DNA of 64,000 nt from Arthrobacter tumbae (GTDB lineage: Bacteria; Actinomycetota; Actinomycetes; Actinomycetales; Micrococcaceae): NCBI RefSeq assembly GCF_016907495.1, contig NZ_JAFBCC010000001.1, positions 2,294,001 through 2,358,000 on the forward strand, written 5' to 3'. Under the pieces are notes generated by a model. That model made no database searches and had not been told where the DNA came from. It worked only from the letters and a program-made list of their open reading frames with translations. Positions 37,154 through 45,624 of the stretch are shown here, piece after piece. Positions within the stretch are counted from its first letter, which is position 1, and each line of letters starts with the position of its first letter. A program made the translations under genes and the position numbers.

Positions 37154-37789
37154 AACGGCTCCGGATGGCGCAGTCTGGCCGTCCAGCCGTGGCTCACCGG
37201 GCTTCTCCGGAATGCGGAGCCGAGGAAGTGTGAGGTTGACCAGCGGACCCACGAAGAGGGCAAACGCGACGGTTCCCACGCCGACCGTTCCGCCCAGAGC
37301 CCAGCCGATCGCGAGGACTGACACCTCTATTCCGGTCCGCACTGCCCAGATGGGCCAGCCCCAGCGCTTGTGCATACCGGTCATCAATCCGTCACGGGGG
37401 CCGGGCCCCATACGCGCCCCGATATAGAGACCAGTTGCCACCGCGAGCAGGACCAGGCCGCCGGTGAAGAGGAGAATCTGCACCCACAGGACCGTCTGCT
37501 GCGGGATGACGGCGAGGCCCACTTCAGCGCTCGGTCCTACTAACAGGACGTTCAGTACTGTTCCCACGCCAGGCTTTTGGCGGATGGGAATCCAGAGCAG
37601 CAGTACGGCGAGACCAATGAGGTTGGTGGTCAGTCCGAAAGGTATGCCGCTCTGAACAGACACACCCTGCCCCAGCACATCCCACGGGGACACTCCGATC
37701 CCTGCCCGGATCATCATGCCGATCGAGAACCCGTATAGAAAGAGGCCGACCAGAAGCTGCACGATGCGACGCACAAGGAGTAGGGACAT
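37148..37789 (-). CDS. YczE/YyaS/YitT-family membrane protein (213 aa)
   Basis: About five to six hydrophobic segments with the family pattern GLFLYGFSIGMMIRAGIGVSPWDVL near the start, then LYIGARMGPGPRDGLMTGM and GWALGGTVGVGTVAFALFVGPLVN. Such proteins are widespread integral membrane proteins of unknown transport function (Bacillus YczE is linked to surfactin production). The start at 37789 gives MSLLLVRRIVQ directly before TM1 and has an AAGGAG upstream. Convergent with the ABC exporter, with 48 nt between them. Confidence 0.85.
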   Translation of the reverse strand: MSLLLVRRIVQLLVGLFLYGFSIGMMIRAGIGVSPWDVLGQGVSVQSGIPFGLTTNLIGLAVLLLWIPIRQKPGVGTVLNVLLVGPSAEVGLAVIPQQTVLWVQILLFTGGLVLLAVATGLYIGARMGPGPRDGLMTGMHKRWGWPIWAVRTGIEVSVLAIGWALGGTVGVGTVAFALFVGPLVNLTLPRLRIPEKPGEPRLDGQTAPSGAVP

Positions 37790-37864
37790 GATTCCAGTAT
37801 CGGCTACGTTCCCGGCTCTCATGAGCCGCTCAGCCGGAGGGAAGTGTGGCCCGACCCGGGATTG

Positions 37865-38245
37865 CTAGTCGATGCCGTAGTGCTCGCGGATGTCGCTGAG
37901 CGAACGCATCACAGGGCCGAGGTCACTCGGAGTGAGGTAGGTTGAACGGTCCTGCGAATAGACCAGATAGCTCAGGGTCGTTTCCTCATGTGGATCGGCA
38001 CTCCCGATGAAGGCCCGCATGCTTCCATCGAGTATTCGGTGCAGCTCCGTGGGGTCGTTTGTCGCGGTGCTTACATCAACGAAGGTCAAGTCCCCTGCGC
38101 CTGCCCGTTCCCACTGAACCGTGACGCTCTCAACGCCATCGACTGCGGAGATTGCCTGCTCATAGGTCGCGGCCGGAGAGGAAGCGCCGCAGGCGGAGAG
38201 GAGCAGGACGGACAGCACGGCAGGAACAAGCCAGTTGTGTCTCAA
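37865..38245 (-). CDS. Predicted lipoprotein partner of the WXG-hydrolase (126 aa)
   Basis: A lipoprotein signal, MRHNWLVPAVLSVLLLSACGA with lipobox LLSAC, is followed by about 100 residues with alternating strands and helices (YEQAISAVDGVESVTVQWERAG and DVSTATNDPTELHRILDGSMRAF), a small ferredoxin-like or BON-like pattern. It should be anchored outside the membrane. The TTG start overlaps the TGA of the hydrolase gene by 4 nt (TTGA) and has GGAAGG upstream, so its synthesis is tied to the hydrolase. By analogy with lipase effectors elsewhere it might protect the cell, but this is inference. Confidence 0.7.
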   Translation of the reverse strand: MRHNWLVPAVLSVLLLSACGASSPAATYEQAISAVDGVESVTVQWERAGAGDLTFVDVSTATNDPTELHRILDGSMRAFIGSADPHEETTLSYLVYSQDRSTYLTPSDLGPVMRSLSDIREHYGID

Positions 38246-39714
38246 GGATGCTGCCTTCCTACTGGAATCACGAAAGACTCTACCGTTGAGGTATCCCCGG
38301 TGAGGAACCGTTGAGTGGAGGGCGACTGAGCGTACTGCGAAGCACGCCCGGCAGGATCTTCTTCGGCCTCGCCGATGGAGCTCGCGTAGTTGTTGTAGTC
38401 GTGGTTGGCGGTCACATCGCTCCAGCCGCTACCGGGTGGGTTCGGCAGGGTGAGCTGAACACCGGACTGCTCCGCCACCGCACCATTGACGCTCGTACCT
38501 CCGAGATCGAGGCGCGGGACAACGTCGTTCTGGTGCTGGAAGGATATGACGTCGACGTTCGAGGGCATAGCCGCCGCATCAACCGGTGAGCCGAATGTCA
38601 TCACGTTGGTGACGTTGTACCGCTCCATGAACGCAGGGTCGGAGGCCAGCGAAGCCGCGATCATCCCGCCCTGCGAATGTCCTGACAGCATCACCGGCGC
38701 ACCTGGTTCGATACCCGCCCGTTCCATGGCCAGCGCAACGGTCGCAGCCGCAGTCGACAACCGGCCCGAAGCGCTCACCAGATTGCCTGTGAAGTCAGCC
38801 GGGATCGCAGAAGTAACGGGATTCCACGACTGGGTTCCCGGAATGCTCAGGATATAGGCGGGACCCTCGGCATTCTCTACCCGGGTGATTCGGACAGCAC
38901 CGTCGGAGGTGGATGAATTGCCCGCGTCGCCGTAGGCCTGAGCCGTGAGGAACGCCAGGGCAGCGAGATCTGTTGGCAACACGCTCTCCAGATGTTCTGA
39001 GGGCCCACGGTTCTGGCCGTCACGTGAGACGCTGACAGGAATGGGTTCGCCCGCCCACGGTGTTCCGTCGTCGAGCAGCAGGGGAGCCCACTGGCCGAAC
39101 GTTCCGGCAGTGACCGCGAGATCGACCAGGCCACCACCCGCCAACGCAACCGACGCTGACAGTTCCATGATCGATGGTGGACTTCCGGCCAGCATCTCGT
39201 CGAGCAGGCCGGTTGCGTGGGTGCCGTCATCGACAAGGCCGCGGAACGATTCCGCGATATTGCCGTACCCCAGTTCCGACCGGTTCCCGAACCATTCGGC
39301 TCCGTCTTCGGTGGTGTCGATAACCCAGTCCGCGCCGCCGGCAACCCAACCCAGTCCGTCGGTGAGCCAACTGCCGTCGTCGTTCTCACTCGCCACTGGG
39401 GTGCTGAAGTTTGCCGGCGGTATCGCGGTGAAAGGCGAAGCTGGGTCAGTTGCGCTCGTACCGTCCTGAGCATCCGCATGATCCGCAGCCGCGAGAGCGG
39501 ACTGCCTCAACTGCTCAGCAATACTCAACAGCGTGGGGCGGTGCCTGTCGGCCCAGTCTGCGCGGAAGGAGTCCGCGTCTGCGCCCTGCCACCCGATAAC
39601 GGAGATCTTTCCGGAGACCTGCAGTCCGACCAACTCAAAACCCGCTGCTGCTTTCTCGAGGGATCGGGCAAGCTGACGAACCTGGCCCGGGTCCATCCCG
39701 AGTAGCCGACTCAT
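38242..39714 (-). CDS. WXG100-like domain fused to an alpha/beta-hydrolase (490 aa)
   Basis: The first 85 residues look like a WXG100 helical hairpin with the turn GWQGADADSF (Trp42, Gly44). A Gly/Asp/Trp-rich spacer leads into an alpha/beta-hydrolase domain with nucleophile elbow LSGHSQGGM (Ser347), probable acid Asp397 in HQNDVVP and His438 in TANHDYNNY, so the triad is complete and resembles class 3 lipases. WXG-type N-termini direct proteins to type VII secretion, so a secreted lipase or esterase is the best guess. There is no classical signal peptide. It overlaps both neighbours by 4 nt, forming a tight three-gene operon. Confidence 0.8.
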   Translation of the reverse strand: MSRLLGMDPGQVRQLARSLEKAAAGFELVGLQVSGKISVIGWQGADADSFRADWADRHRPTLLSIAEQLRQSALAAADHADAQDGTSATDPASPFTAIPPANFSTPVASENDDGSWLTDGLGWVAGGADWVIDTTEDGAEWFGNRSELGYGNIAESFRGLVDDGTHATGLLDEMLAGSPPSIMELSASVALAGGGLVDLAVTAGTFGQWAPLLLDDGTPWAGEPIPVSVSRDGQNRGPSEHLESVLPTDLAALAFLTAQAYGDAGNSSTSDGAVRITRVENAEGPAYILSIPGTQSWNPVTSAIPADFTGNLVSASGRLSTAAATVALAMERAGIEPGAPVMLSGHSQGGMIAASLASDPAFMERYNVTNVMTFGSPVDAAAMPSNVDVISFQHQNDVVPRLDLGGTSVNGAVAEQSGVQLTLPNPPGSGWSDVTANHDYNNYASSIGEAEEDPAGRASQYAQSPSTQRFLTGDTSTVESFVIPVGRQHP

Positions 39715-40478
39715 GCGCTTGCCGTTGCTCCCGCGACGAACTCATAGGCACCGGCGAGGGCGAAAGTGATCTCGCGGGCCACGTACCCGGGCCGCTGCGG
39801 AGTCAGCAACAAAGCGCCGTCTGTGGTGCGCACCGAGTAGAGGGTGCCCTCGCTGACTGACCATCGGCCCGCCCACACCTGCCGGCTTTGCCCGGCCCGC
39901 GTGGTCATGGCAGCGCTCAGGATCGCCTCTTCCGGAACGACGGCGGCCGCTTCCGGCGGCGTGAGCGGCATGTGGACCACGGTGTCTCCGGAACCGGTGC
40001 GGGCATGTACCGCATCGGCTCGAAGTTCGGTGAGCGGCGGAAGGACACGACTGATTGCACCCCAGATGTACTCCGCGTCGAAAAGAGCTACCTCCAGCGA
40101 CGGTTCGTGGTCCCCTGCCCGGATGCTGCCGGCGTCGTCGGTTTCTATGGTGCTGCGGCGGTGAACGCACACACCGCGGTCCGCTGTGAGCGTGAGGTCG
40201 CTGTTGGCGCCCACGCCGTTGTAGGCAGCGGACAGCCGGAGAAGGATGACAGGCGAGAGGAATTCCTGCAGGGCCGCATGCCACCGAGGTGTCAGTGCCG
40301 TGCCCGATGCCACTCCCAGGGTGTTCAGCTCCGCCCAGCCGTCTTCCGGCACCGGTGCGCCCGGATGATCGGGATGGCTGGATTGTGCGGTCGAAACCGA
40401 GCTCAGTGCGAGCGACCAGGCGGCCGGTGAGACACGGACGACGTGAGACGGTGGTGGCACAGCTGAAGGATTCCCCAT
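39711..40478 (-). CDS. Hypothetical protein, possible ESX-associated chaperone (255 aa)
   Basis: A soluble protein without signal peptide. Segments such as VVRVSPAAWSLALSSVSTAQSS, AYNGVGANSDLTLTADRGVCV, SLEVALFDAEYIWGAISRVLPPL and a final AREITFALAGAYEFVAGA alternate strands and helices. The length and its place directly before a WXG-type protein recall EspG-like chaperones of ESX substrates, but I see no diagnostic motif, so this is inferred from context. It overlaps the hydrolase gene by 4 nt (ATGA). First gene of the operon; the ATG is 66 nt from the end of the tRNA gene. Confidence 0.55.
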   Translation of the reverse strand: MGNPSAVPPPSHVVRVSPAAWSLALSSVSTAQSSHPDHPGAPVPEDGWAELNTLGVASGTALTPRWHAALQEFLSPVILLRLSAAYNGVGANSDLTLTADRGVCVHRRSTIETDDAGSIRAGDHEPSLEVALFDAEYIWGAISRVLPPLTELRADAVHARTGSGDTVVHMPLTPPEAAAVVPEEAILSAAMTTRAGQSRQVWAGRWSVSEGTLYSVRTTDGALLLTPQRPGYVAREITFALAGAYEFVAGATASA

Positions 40479-40544
40479 CCTGTCAATTTAACGCAGCCAT
40501 GCGAACCCTGCCATGGGGAGGTGTACCCATGTGGACAACGGTTG

Positions 40545-40618
40545 TGCCCCTGGCCGGAATCGAACCGACGACCTTCCCTTTAGGAGAGGGACGCTCTATC
40601 CTACTGAGCTACAGAGGC
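40545..40618 (-). tRNA. tRNA-Arg (anticodon CCU)
   Basis: A 74-nt cloverleaf on the minus strand. The acceptor arms GCCTCTG and CAGGGGC pair (one G-T), the D-arm is GCTCAGTAGGATAGAGC, the anticodon loop is CTCCTAA with CCT reading AGG, and the T-arm contains GGTTCGATTCC. The CCA end is not encoded. The anticodon decodes a rare arginine codon in this GC-rich genome. Confidence 0.95.
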
Positions 40619-40619
40619 G

Positions 40620-40635
40620 GGTGCTCCGCAGCACC
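40620..40635 (-). terminator. Hairpin between membrane-protein gene and tRNA
   Basis: GGTGCT and AGCACC form a 6-bp stem around CCGC. On the minus strand it lies between the end of the gene at 40671 and the tRNA start, so it may end that transcript or mark processing of a joint one. Confidence 0.35.
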
Positions 40636-40670
40636 AGGCGGTGCGCGGGCGGTACCAGCTTACATTCTTC

Positions 40671-41267
40671 TCAACTTCGCGACCGCATCCGCCGGGGCAG
40701 CAGCACCGCAATCAAACCGGCCGCGCAGCTCAGTGCGAAAAGCACCCACCGGGTGATGGTGAGTGTGGATGCAAGGGCGACCGAACCGGCGTCGGGCCCG
40801 GAAAGAACGGAGTCGATTGCGACGTTCTCCCAGAGGTCCACCACCACAAAGAGAAGCACCGGACTCCACAGCAGCCAGCGAAGCCAGCGCCGGGAAACGT
40901 TGAGCTGAACCAACAGGAGCCAGGCCAGTCCGAAGAGCAGCGGAAAGAGCGTGCCGGCTGTCTTGTGAACGTAACTCAGCTGACCGAGCGCCGAGGCGTC
41001 CATGGCAGCACGCAGCTGGTCGATGTACGGGGCGTCGTATCCGCCGATGAGCAGGTCCGGCATGCTCAACCCCCCGGAGAGCTGGGTCATCTGGGACAGC
41101 GTGAGGAGGTGGAAGTACCAGAAGAGGAAGAGCGCCGCAGCGACTGCCGGAATGAGAATGAGGTTGCCGTTGTGGCGGGGTGGGGGAGCCTGCTCGCCCG
41201 GCGTTGCCGGCATCCCGGCTGCAGCCGGCCCATGCTTGCGTGCGATCTGTGCCCTCGTTTTACCCAT
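40671..41267 (-). CDS. Hypothetical membrane protein with four TM segments (198 aa)
   Basis: A basic, proline-rich N-terminus of about 33 residues is followed by four hydrophobic segments: LILIPAVAAALFLFWYFHLL, AGTLFPLLFGLAWLLLVQL, WLLWSPVLLFVVVDLWEN and WVLFALSCAAGLIAVLL. The part between TM1 and TM2 (GGYDAPYIDQLRAAMDASALGQ) is hydrophilic. I do not recognise a family; the spacing recalls DoxX-like or DUF-type four-helix membrane proteins. It stands alone upstream of the tRNA gene. Confidence 0.7.
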   Translation of the reverse strand: MGKTRAQIARKHGPAAAGMPATPGEQAPPPRHNGNLILIPAVAAALFLFWYFHLLTLSQMTQLSGGLSMPDLLIGGYDAPYIDQLRAAMDASALGQLSYVHKTAGTLFPLLFGLAWLLLVQLNVSRRWLRWLLWSPVLLFVVVDLWENVAIDSVLSGPDAGSVALASTLTITRWVLFALSCAAGLIAVLLPRRMRSRS

Positions 41268-41361
41268 GGCCCAATGCTAGACCGTTACCATGCAGCAACA
41301 GTTCCTGAAAAGCCACCCTCTATTTGATCTCATTTTGATAAAGATAACCGCCGACAGCTGC

Positions 41362-41379
41362 CTGTGATTGCAATCACAG
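41362..41379 (+). promoter_or_regulatory. Perfect CRP/GlxR-type palindrome before the symporter gene
   Basis: CTGTGATTGCAATCACAG is an exact 18-nt palindrome and contains TGTGA-N6-TCACA, the consensus for Crp/Fnr-type cAMP receptors such as GlxR of Corynebacterium. It ends 24 nt before the start codon, a position more usual for repression than activation. An AT-rich stretch (41321-41347) upstream is probably the promoter. Confidence 0.75.
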
Positions 41380-41403
41380 CGCCTGTTGGGGTTTGTTTAA
41401 CGG

Positions 41404-42972
41404 ATGGCTATAAACCAAGCATTACCCATGTCTAACGTTGCGGATCAGGTGGGATGGCTCGCAGCCATCGAGGACGCCATTGATGCCGTCTTCGAACCTG
41501 TGGCAACGTGGTTCGCCGCGATTGTCTTCGTCCCGATCACCATCGGCGAAGTCAGCTTTCCGGTGGTGGTCGCGTGGCTCATCGCTGCGGCCGTCATCTT
41601 CACCGTCTACTTCGGCTTCATCCAGTTCCGCGGGTTGAAGGTTTCCTACGAGGTGATCCGCGGACGCTACTCGTCCAAGGATGACCCGGGCGAGGTCCCA
41701 CACTTCCAGGCCCTGACCTCGGCGTTGTCCGGGACGGTCGGGCTTGGAAACATTGCCGGTGTCGGCGCAGCAATGGCGCTGGGCGGACCCGGTGCAACCT
41801 TCTGGATGATCCTCGCCGGCCTCCTCGGCATGTGCACCAAGTTCGCGGAGTGCACCCTGGGTGTGAAGTACCGCGAGGTCCATGCGGACGGCACCGTCTC
41901 CGGCGGCCCGTTCAAATACCTGCCGGTCGCCTTCAAGAAGTTCGGCAAGTGGCCAGCCAAGATCCTCACCGGTATCTTCGCTGTTGCGATCCTGATCTTC
42001 GGTGTTGCAGGCGGCAACATGTTCCAGGCCAACCAGACGTTCGCACAGGCGCAGGAAGTCACCGGCGGTGCTGACGGCTTCCTCGGCAGCCCGGGTGCAG
42101 CCCTGATCTTCGGCATCATTCTTGCCGCACTCGTCGGTGCGGTTATCCTCGGCGGCATCAAGTCCATCGGTGCCACCACCAGCAGGCTTGTACCGGCAAT
42201 GGGCATCGTCTACGTCCTGGCCTGCCTGTTCGTCATCATCGTGAACATCGGTCAGGTTCCCGCCGCATTCGGTTCCATCATCGAGGGCGCTTTTGCACCG
42301 GCAGGAATGGCAGGCGGCATCGTCGGCGTTATGATCGTCGGCTTCCAGCGTGCAGCCTTCTCCAACGAGGCTGGTCTGGGTTCCGCCGCTATCGCTCACT
42401 CCGCGGTCAAGACCCGCCGCCCTGTCAGCGAAGGTTTCGTGGCGATGTTCGAGCCGCTCGTCGACACAGTGATCATCTGCACCATGACCGCACTGACCAT
42501 CGTCATCGCCGGAGCGCCCAGCCTGCAGGCAGGAATCGACCAGGTCCAGGCAGGCGGAGACACACCCGACGGCGTCATCCTCACATCGGACGCTTTCGCC
42601 ACCGTCATTGACTGGTTCCCGATTGTCCTGGCCGTTGCCGTGGCGCTGTTCGCGTTCTCCACCCTGATCACTTGGTCCTACTACGGTCTGAAGGCCTGGG
42701 AATACCTCTTCGGCCGTGGCAAGACCTCGGAAGTCCTGTACAAGGTCATCTTCCTGTTCTTCACGGTGACCGGTACGGTTCTCACCTTTGGCCAGGTCCT
42801 CAGCTTCGCGGACTCCGCACTGTTCGTCTGTGCCTTCGTGAACCTTCTTGGCGTGTACATGCTCCTGCCGGTGATCAAGCGCGAGATGAAGGAATACCTC
42901 GCGGACCGCAAGAGCGGCAAGCTGCTGGATCTCGGCGTTGAGCCCGAGGACCGCGAAGCCGCCGCGAAGTAA
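41404..42972 (+). CDS. Alanine/glycine:cation symporter, AGCS family (522 aa)
   Basis: Sodium- or proton-coupled amino-acid transporter with about eleven membrane helices. Family signatures are present: FQALTSALSGTVGLGNIAGVGAAMALGGPGATFWMILAGLLGM, then FCAECTLG-type KFAECTLGVKYRE and GFQRAAFSNEAGLGSAAIAHSAVKT. It imports alanine or glycine. The ATG at 41404 has no clear binding site; an in-frame ATG at 41428 is an alternative. Control by a cAMP-receptor protein is suggested by the palindrome just upstream, and a strong terminator follows. Confidence 0.93.
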   Translation: MAINQALPMSNVADQVGWLAAIEDAIDAVFEPVATWFAAIVFVPITIGEVSFPVVVAWLIAAAVIFTVYFGFIQFRGLKVSYEVIRGRYSSKDDPGEVPHFQALTSALSGTVGLGNIAGVGAAMALGGPGATFWMILAGLLGMCTKFAECTLGVKYREVHADGTVSGGPFKYLPVAFKKFGKWPAKILTGIFAVAILIFGVAGGNMFQANQTFAQAQEVTGGADGFLGSPGAALIFGIILAALVGAVILGGIKSIGATTSRLVPAMGIVYVLACLFVIIVNIGQVPAAFGSIIEGAFAPAGMAGGIVGVMIVGFQRAAFSNEAGLGSAAIAHSAVKTRRPVSEGFVAMFEPLVDTVIICTMTALTIVIAGAPSLQAGIDQVQAGGDTPDGVILTSDAFATVIDWFPIVLAVAVALFAFSTLITWSYYGLKAWEYLFGRGKTSEVLYKVIFLFFTVTGTVLTFGQVLSFADSALFVCAFVNLLGVYMLLPVIKREMKEYLADRKSGKLLDLGVEPEDREAAAK

Positions 42973-42991
42973 CCCACCTATCCGTCCACAC

Positions 42992-43024
42992 TGTGCCCGC
43001 CGGGTCATGCACCCGGCGGGCACA
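42992..43024 (+). terminator. Terminator after the symporter gene
   Basis: TGTGCCCGCCGGGT (42992-43005) pairs perfectly over 14 bp with ACCCGGCGGGCACA (43011-43024) around a CATGC loop. No T-run. Confidence 0.85.
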
Positions 43025-43150
43025 GCCATGCCGGGCCCGGGTGAACGTGCCATCTCCCGCTGGGATACTCCGCCGGAAAGGGCTGGAAAAGGCCGGTACG
43101 ACGACGGCGGACAGGTTCTGTCCGTGCCAGCGCCTAGACTTAAAGGCACC

Positions 43151-45595
43151 ATGGACTTGCTTTTTGACCCGCACCTCAGCACACCTGCCGCAGGAAGGCG
43201 CGGCGCGCCGTCGTCGTCCTCCCCTGATCTGGCGGAGCATCCGCGGCGCGGCGGACACGTCGATGAAGCGCGCGCCCGCGAACTGCTTGAGGGGATGAAT
43301 CCCCAGCAGGAGGAGGCGGTCAAGCACAGTGGCTCACCTCTGCTGATTGTGGCCGGAGCGGGCTCCGGAAAGACCCGCGTACTCAGCCACCGGATCGCTT
43401 TCCTGATGGCCACCGGCAGGTCCCATGCCGGCCAGATCCTCGCCATCACGTTCACCAACAAGGCTGCTGCGGAGATGCGAGAGCGCATCGAGGGCCTGGT
43501 GGGCGAGGTTGCCAAGCGCATGTGGATCTCAACCTTTCACTCCTCATGCGTGCGCATCCTGCGCCGCGAGGCGGCCTCCATCGGCTTGAACTCAAACTTC
43601 TCCATCTATGATTCGGCGGACACCCTCCGCCTCATCACGCTGGTGGCCAAGGGACTGGACCTCGATCCCAAGCGTTTCGCACCGAAGGCGATTCAGCACA
43701 AGATCTCTGCTTTGAAGAACGAGCTGATCGACGAGGAAGAGTACGCCTCCACCGCCAATTACTCCGATCCGTTTGAGCAGGCGGTCGCGGAGGTCTACAA
43801 GGGCTACGCACAGCGGCTTCGCCAGGCGAACGCGATGGACTTCGATGACCTGATCGCGCAGACGGTGTACATGTTCCGGGCCTTCCCCGGGGTGGCTGAT
43901 TACTACCGCAGGCGGTTCCGGCACGTGCTCGTGGATGAGTACCAGGACACCAACCACGCACAGTACGCGCTGGTCCGCGAGATCGTGGGAGTTGCGGGAG
44001 AGAACGTCGAGGAACCTGCAGAGCTGACGGTGGTGGGTGATTCCGACCAGTCCATTTACGCGTTCCGCGGCGCCGACGTGCGGAACATCGTGGAGTTCGA
44101 GAAGGACTACCCGACCGCGCGCACCATTCTGCTGGAGCAGAACTACCGCTCCACCCAGAACATCCTCACTGCGGCCAACGCAGTCATCTCCCGAAACCCG
44201 AACCGGCCGGCAAAACGGCTGTGGACCGCCGAGGGCAACGGCGAGAAGATCATCGGCTACGTCGGTGAGAATGAACACGAGGAAGCACGCTTCATCGCGG
44301 ATGAAATTGACCGGCTGCAGGACGAGGAAAACCTGCGCCCCGGGGACGTCGCCGTCTTCTACCGGACCAACGCGCAGTCCCGCTCCATCGAGGAGATCCT
44401 GATGCGGGTCGGCCTGCCCTACAAGGTGGTCGGCGGCACCCGCTTCTATGAGCGCAAGGAAATCAAGGACGCGCTGGCCTACCTGCGCGTGCTTGCCAAC
44501 CAGGATGACGTCGTCAACCTCCGCCGCATCCTCAACGAACCGAAGCGGGGCATCGGAGACCGGGCGGAGTATGCCATCGCTGCGCTCGCCGAACGCGACC
44601 GCGTGAGCTTCATGGAAGCCCTCCGGCGGGCGGATGAGGCGCCGGGCATGGCAACGCGCTCCGTGAATGCCGTTGCGTCGTTCGTGAAGCTTATTGATGA
44701 CCTCGCAGAGGTGGCCTCGGGATCGGGTGCTTCGGCGGCCCTTGAAGCGGTCCTCGAACAAACGGGGTACCTCGCGCAGCTGCGAACCAGCACGGATCCA
44801 CAGGACGAGTCGCGGGTGGAGAACCTCGCCGAGCTCGTTGCGGTGGTGCGTGAATACGAGATCGGCAATCCGGAGGGAACGCTGGGCGACTTCCTCGAAC
44901 AGGTGTCGCTGGTGGCTGACGCGGACCAGATCCCCGATGCACCGGCCGGGTCCGGCGAGGACGTGGAGAAGGCGGTGGAGGAAGCCCGGCGGCAGGGCGT
45001 CGTGACGCTCATGACACTGCACACCGCTAAAGGACTCGAATTTCCTGTGGTCTTCCTGACCGGAATGGAACAGGGAATCTTTCCGCACCAGCGTTCCGCG
45101 ACAGACCCCAAGGAACTTGCGGAAGAGCGTCGGCTCGCTTACGTAGGTCTCACCCGGGCGAGGAAGCGGCTGTACATCACGCGCTCGGAGGTCCGGAGCC
45201 TGTGGGGGCAGAGCCAGTACAACCCGGCAAGCCAGTTCGTCGGCGAGGTTCCGGATGAACTGATCCACTGGAAGCGGGAGGGAACGGCAAAGCCGGCCTG
45301 GACCGGCGGCCAGAGCATCAACGGCCCGCGGTTCAGCGGCTCCTACTGGGGTGCGGGAGCGGCCTCGGGCAACGAGTCCGGGCGCGGGCTGCCCGGGAAG
45401 GCGGCCGGCAGGGTGCAACCCCAGAAGGAGGTTGTCGCCGTCTCTGCGGGAGACAAGGTCAATCACACCACCTTTGGCAACGGCACCGTCCTTGCGGTTG
45501 AGGGCGGCGGAGACAAGATGGTGGCCAAGGTGCGGTTCGATATCGGGGAGAAGCGGCTGCTGCTCCGGTACGCCCCGCTGACTAAGGTCGGGTAG
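43151..45595 (+). CDS. pcrA: ATP-dependent DNA helicase UvrD/PcrA (814 aa)
   Basis: Superfamily 1A helicase. Motif Q is LLEGMNPQQEEAV, Walker A is VAGAGSGKTRVLSHRI, motif Ia is ITFTNKAAAEM, Walker B is VLVDEYQDTN, motif III is GDSDQSIYAFRGA, motif IV is LEQNYRST and motif VI is VGLTRARKRLYIT. The C-terminus carries the PcrA-type Tudor-like segment GDKVNHTTFGNGTVLAVEGG. It unwinds DNA 3'-5' in nucleotide excision repair and replication-fork restart. The ATG at 43151 (preceded by AAAGG) gives the family length; the open frame continues upstream into non-coding sequence. It precedes sucCD, the order also found for uvrD1 in M. tuberculosis. Confidence 0.96.
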   Translation: MDLLFDPHLSTPAAGRRGAPSSSSPDLAEHPRRGGHVDEARARELLEGMNPQQEEAVKHSGSPLLIVAGAGSGKTRVLSHRIAFLMATGRSHAGQILAITFTNKAAAEMRERIEGLVGEVAKRMWISTFHSSCVRILRREAASIGLNSNFSIYDSADTLRLITLVAKGLDLDPKRFAPKAIQHKISALKNELIDEEEYASTANYSDPFEQAVAEVYKGYAQRLRQANAMDFDDLIAQTVYMFRAFPGVADYYRRRFRHVLVDEYQDTNHAQYALVREIVGVAGENVEEPAELTVVGDSDQSIYAFRGADVRNIVEFEKDYPTARTILLEQNYRSTQNILTAANAVISRNPNRPAKRLWTAEGNGEKIIGYVGENEHEEARFIADEIDRLQDEENLRPGDVAVFYRTNAQSRSIEEILMRVGLPYKVVGGTRFYERKEIKDALAYLRVLANQDDVVNLRRILNEPKRGIGDRAEYAIAALAERDRVSFMEALRRADEAPGMATRSVNAVASFVKLIDDLAEVASGSGASAALEAVLEQTGYLAQLRTSTDPQDESRVENLAELVAVVREYEIGNPEGTLGDFLEQVSLVADADQIPDAPAGSGEDVEKAVEEARRQGVVTLMTLHTAKGLEFPVVFLTGMEQGIFPHQRSATDPKELAEERRLAYVGLTRARKRLYITRSEVRSLWGQSQYNPASQFVGEVPDELIHWKREGTAKPAWTGGQSINGPRFSGSYWGAGAASGNESGRGLPGKAAGRVQPQKEVVAVSAGDKVNHTTFGNGTVLAVEGGGDKMVAKVRFDIGEKRLLLRYAPLTKVG

Positions 45596-45624
45596 CGCAA
45601 GCGGTGCAGCCTGACGGAGGGGAA

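Noticed and set aside
41422..43521. A 699-codon antisense open frame across the symporter and the start of pcrA
   Set aside because: It spans two well-supported plus-strand genes and a terminator; composition is Asp/Gly/His-rich shadow sequence.
43592..45466. A 624-codon antisense open frame opposite pcrA
   Set aside because: Complete helicase motifs on the plus strand leave no doubt about the coding strand.
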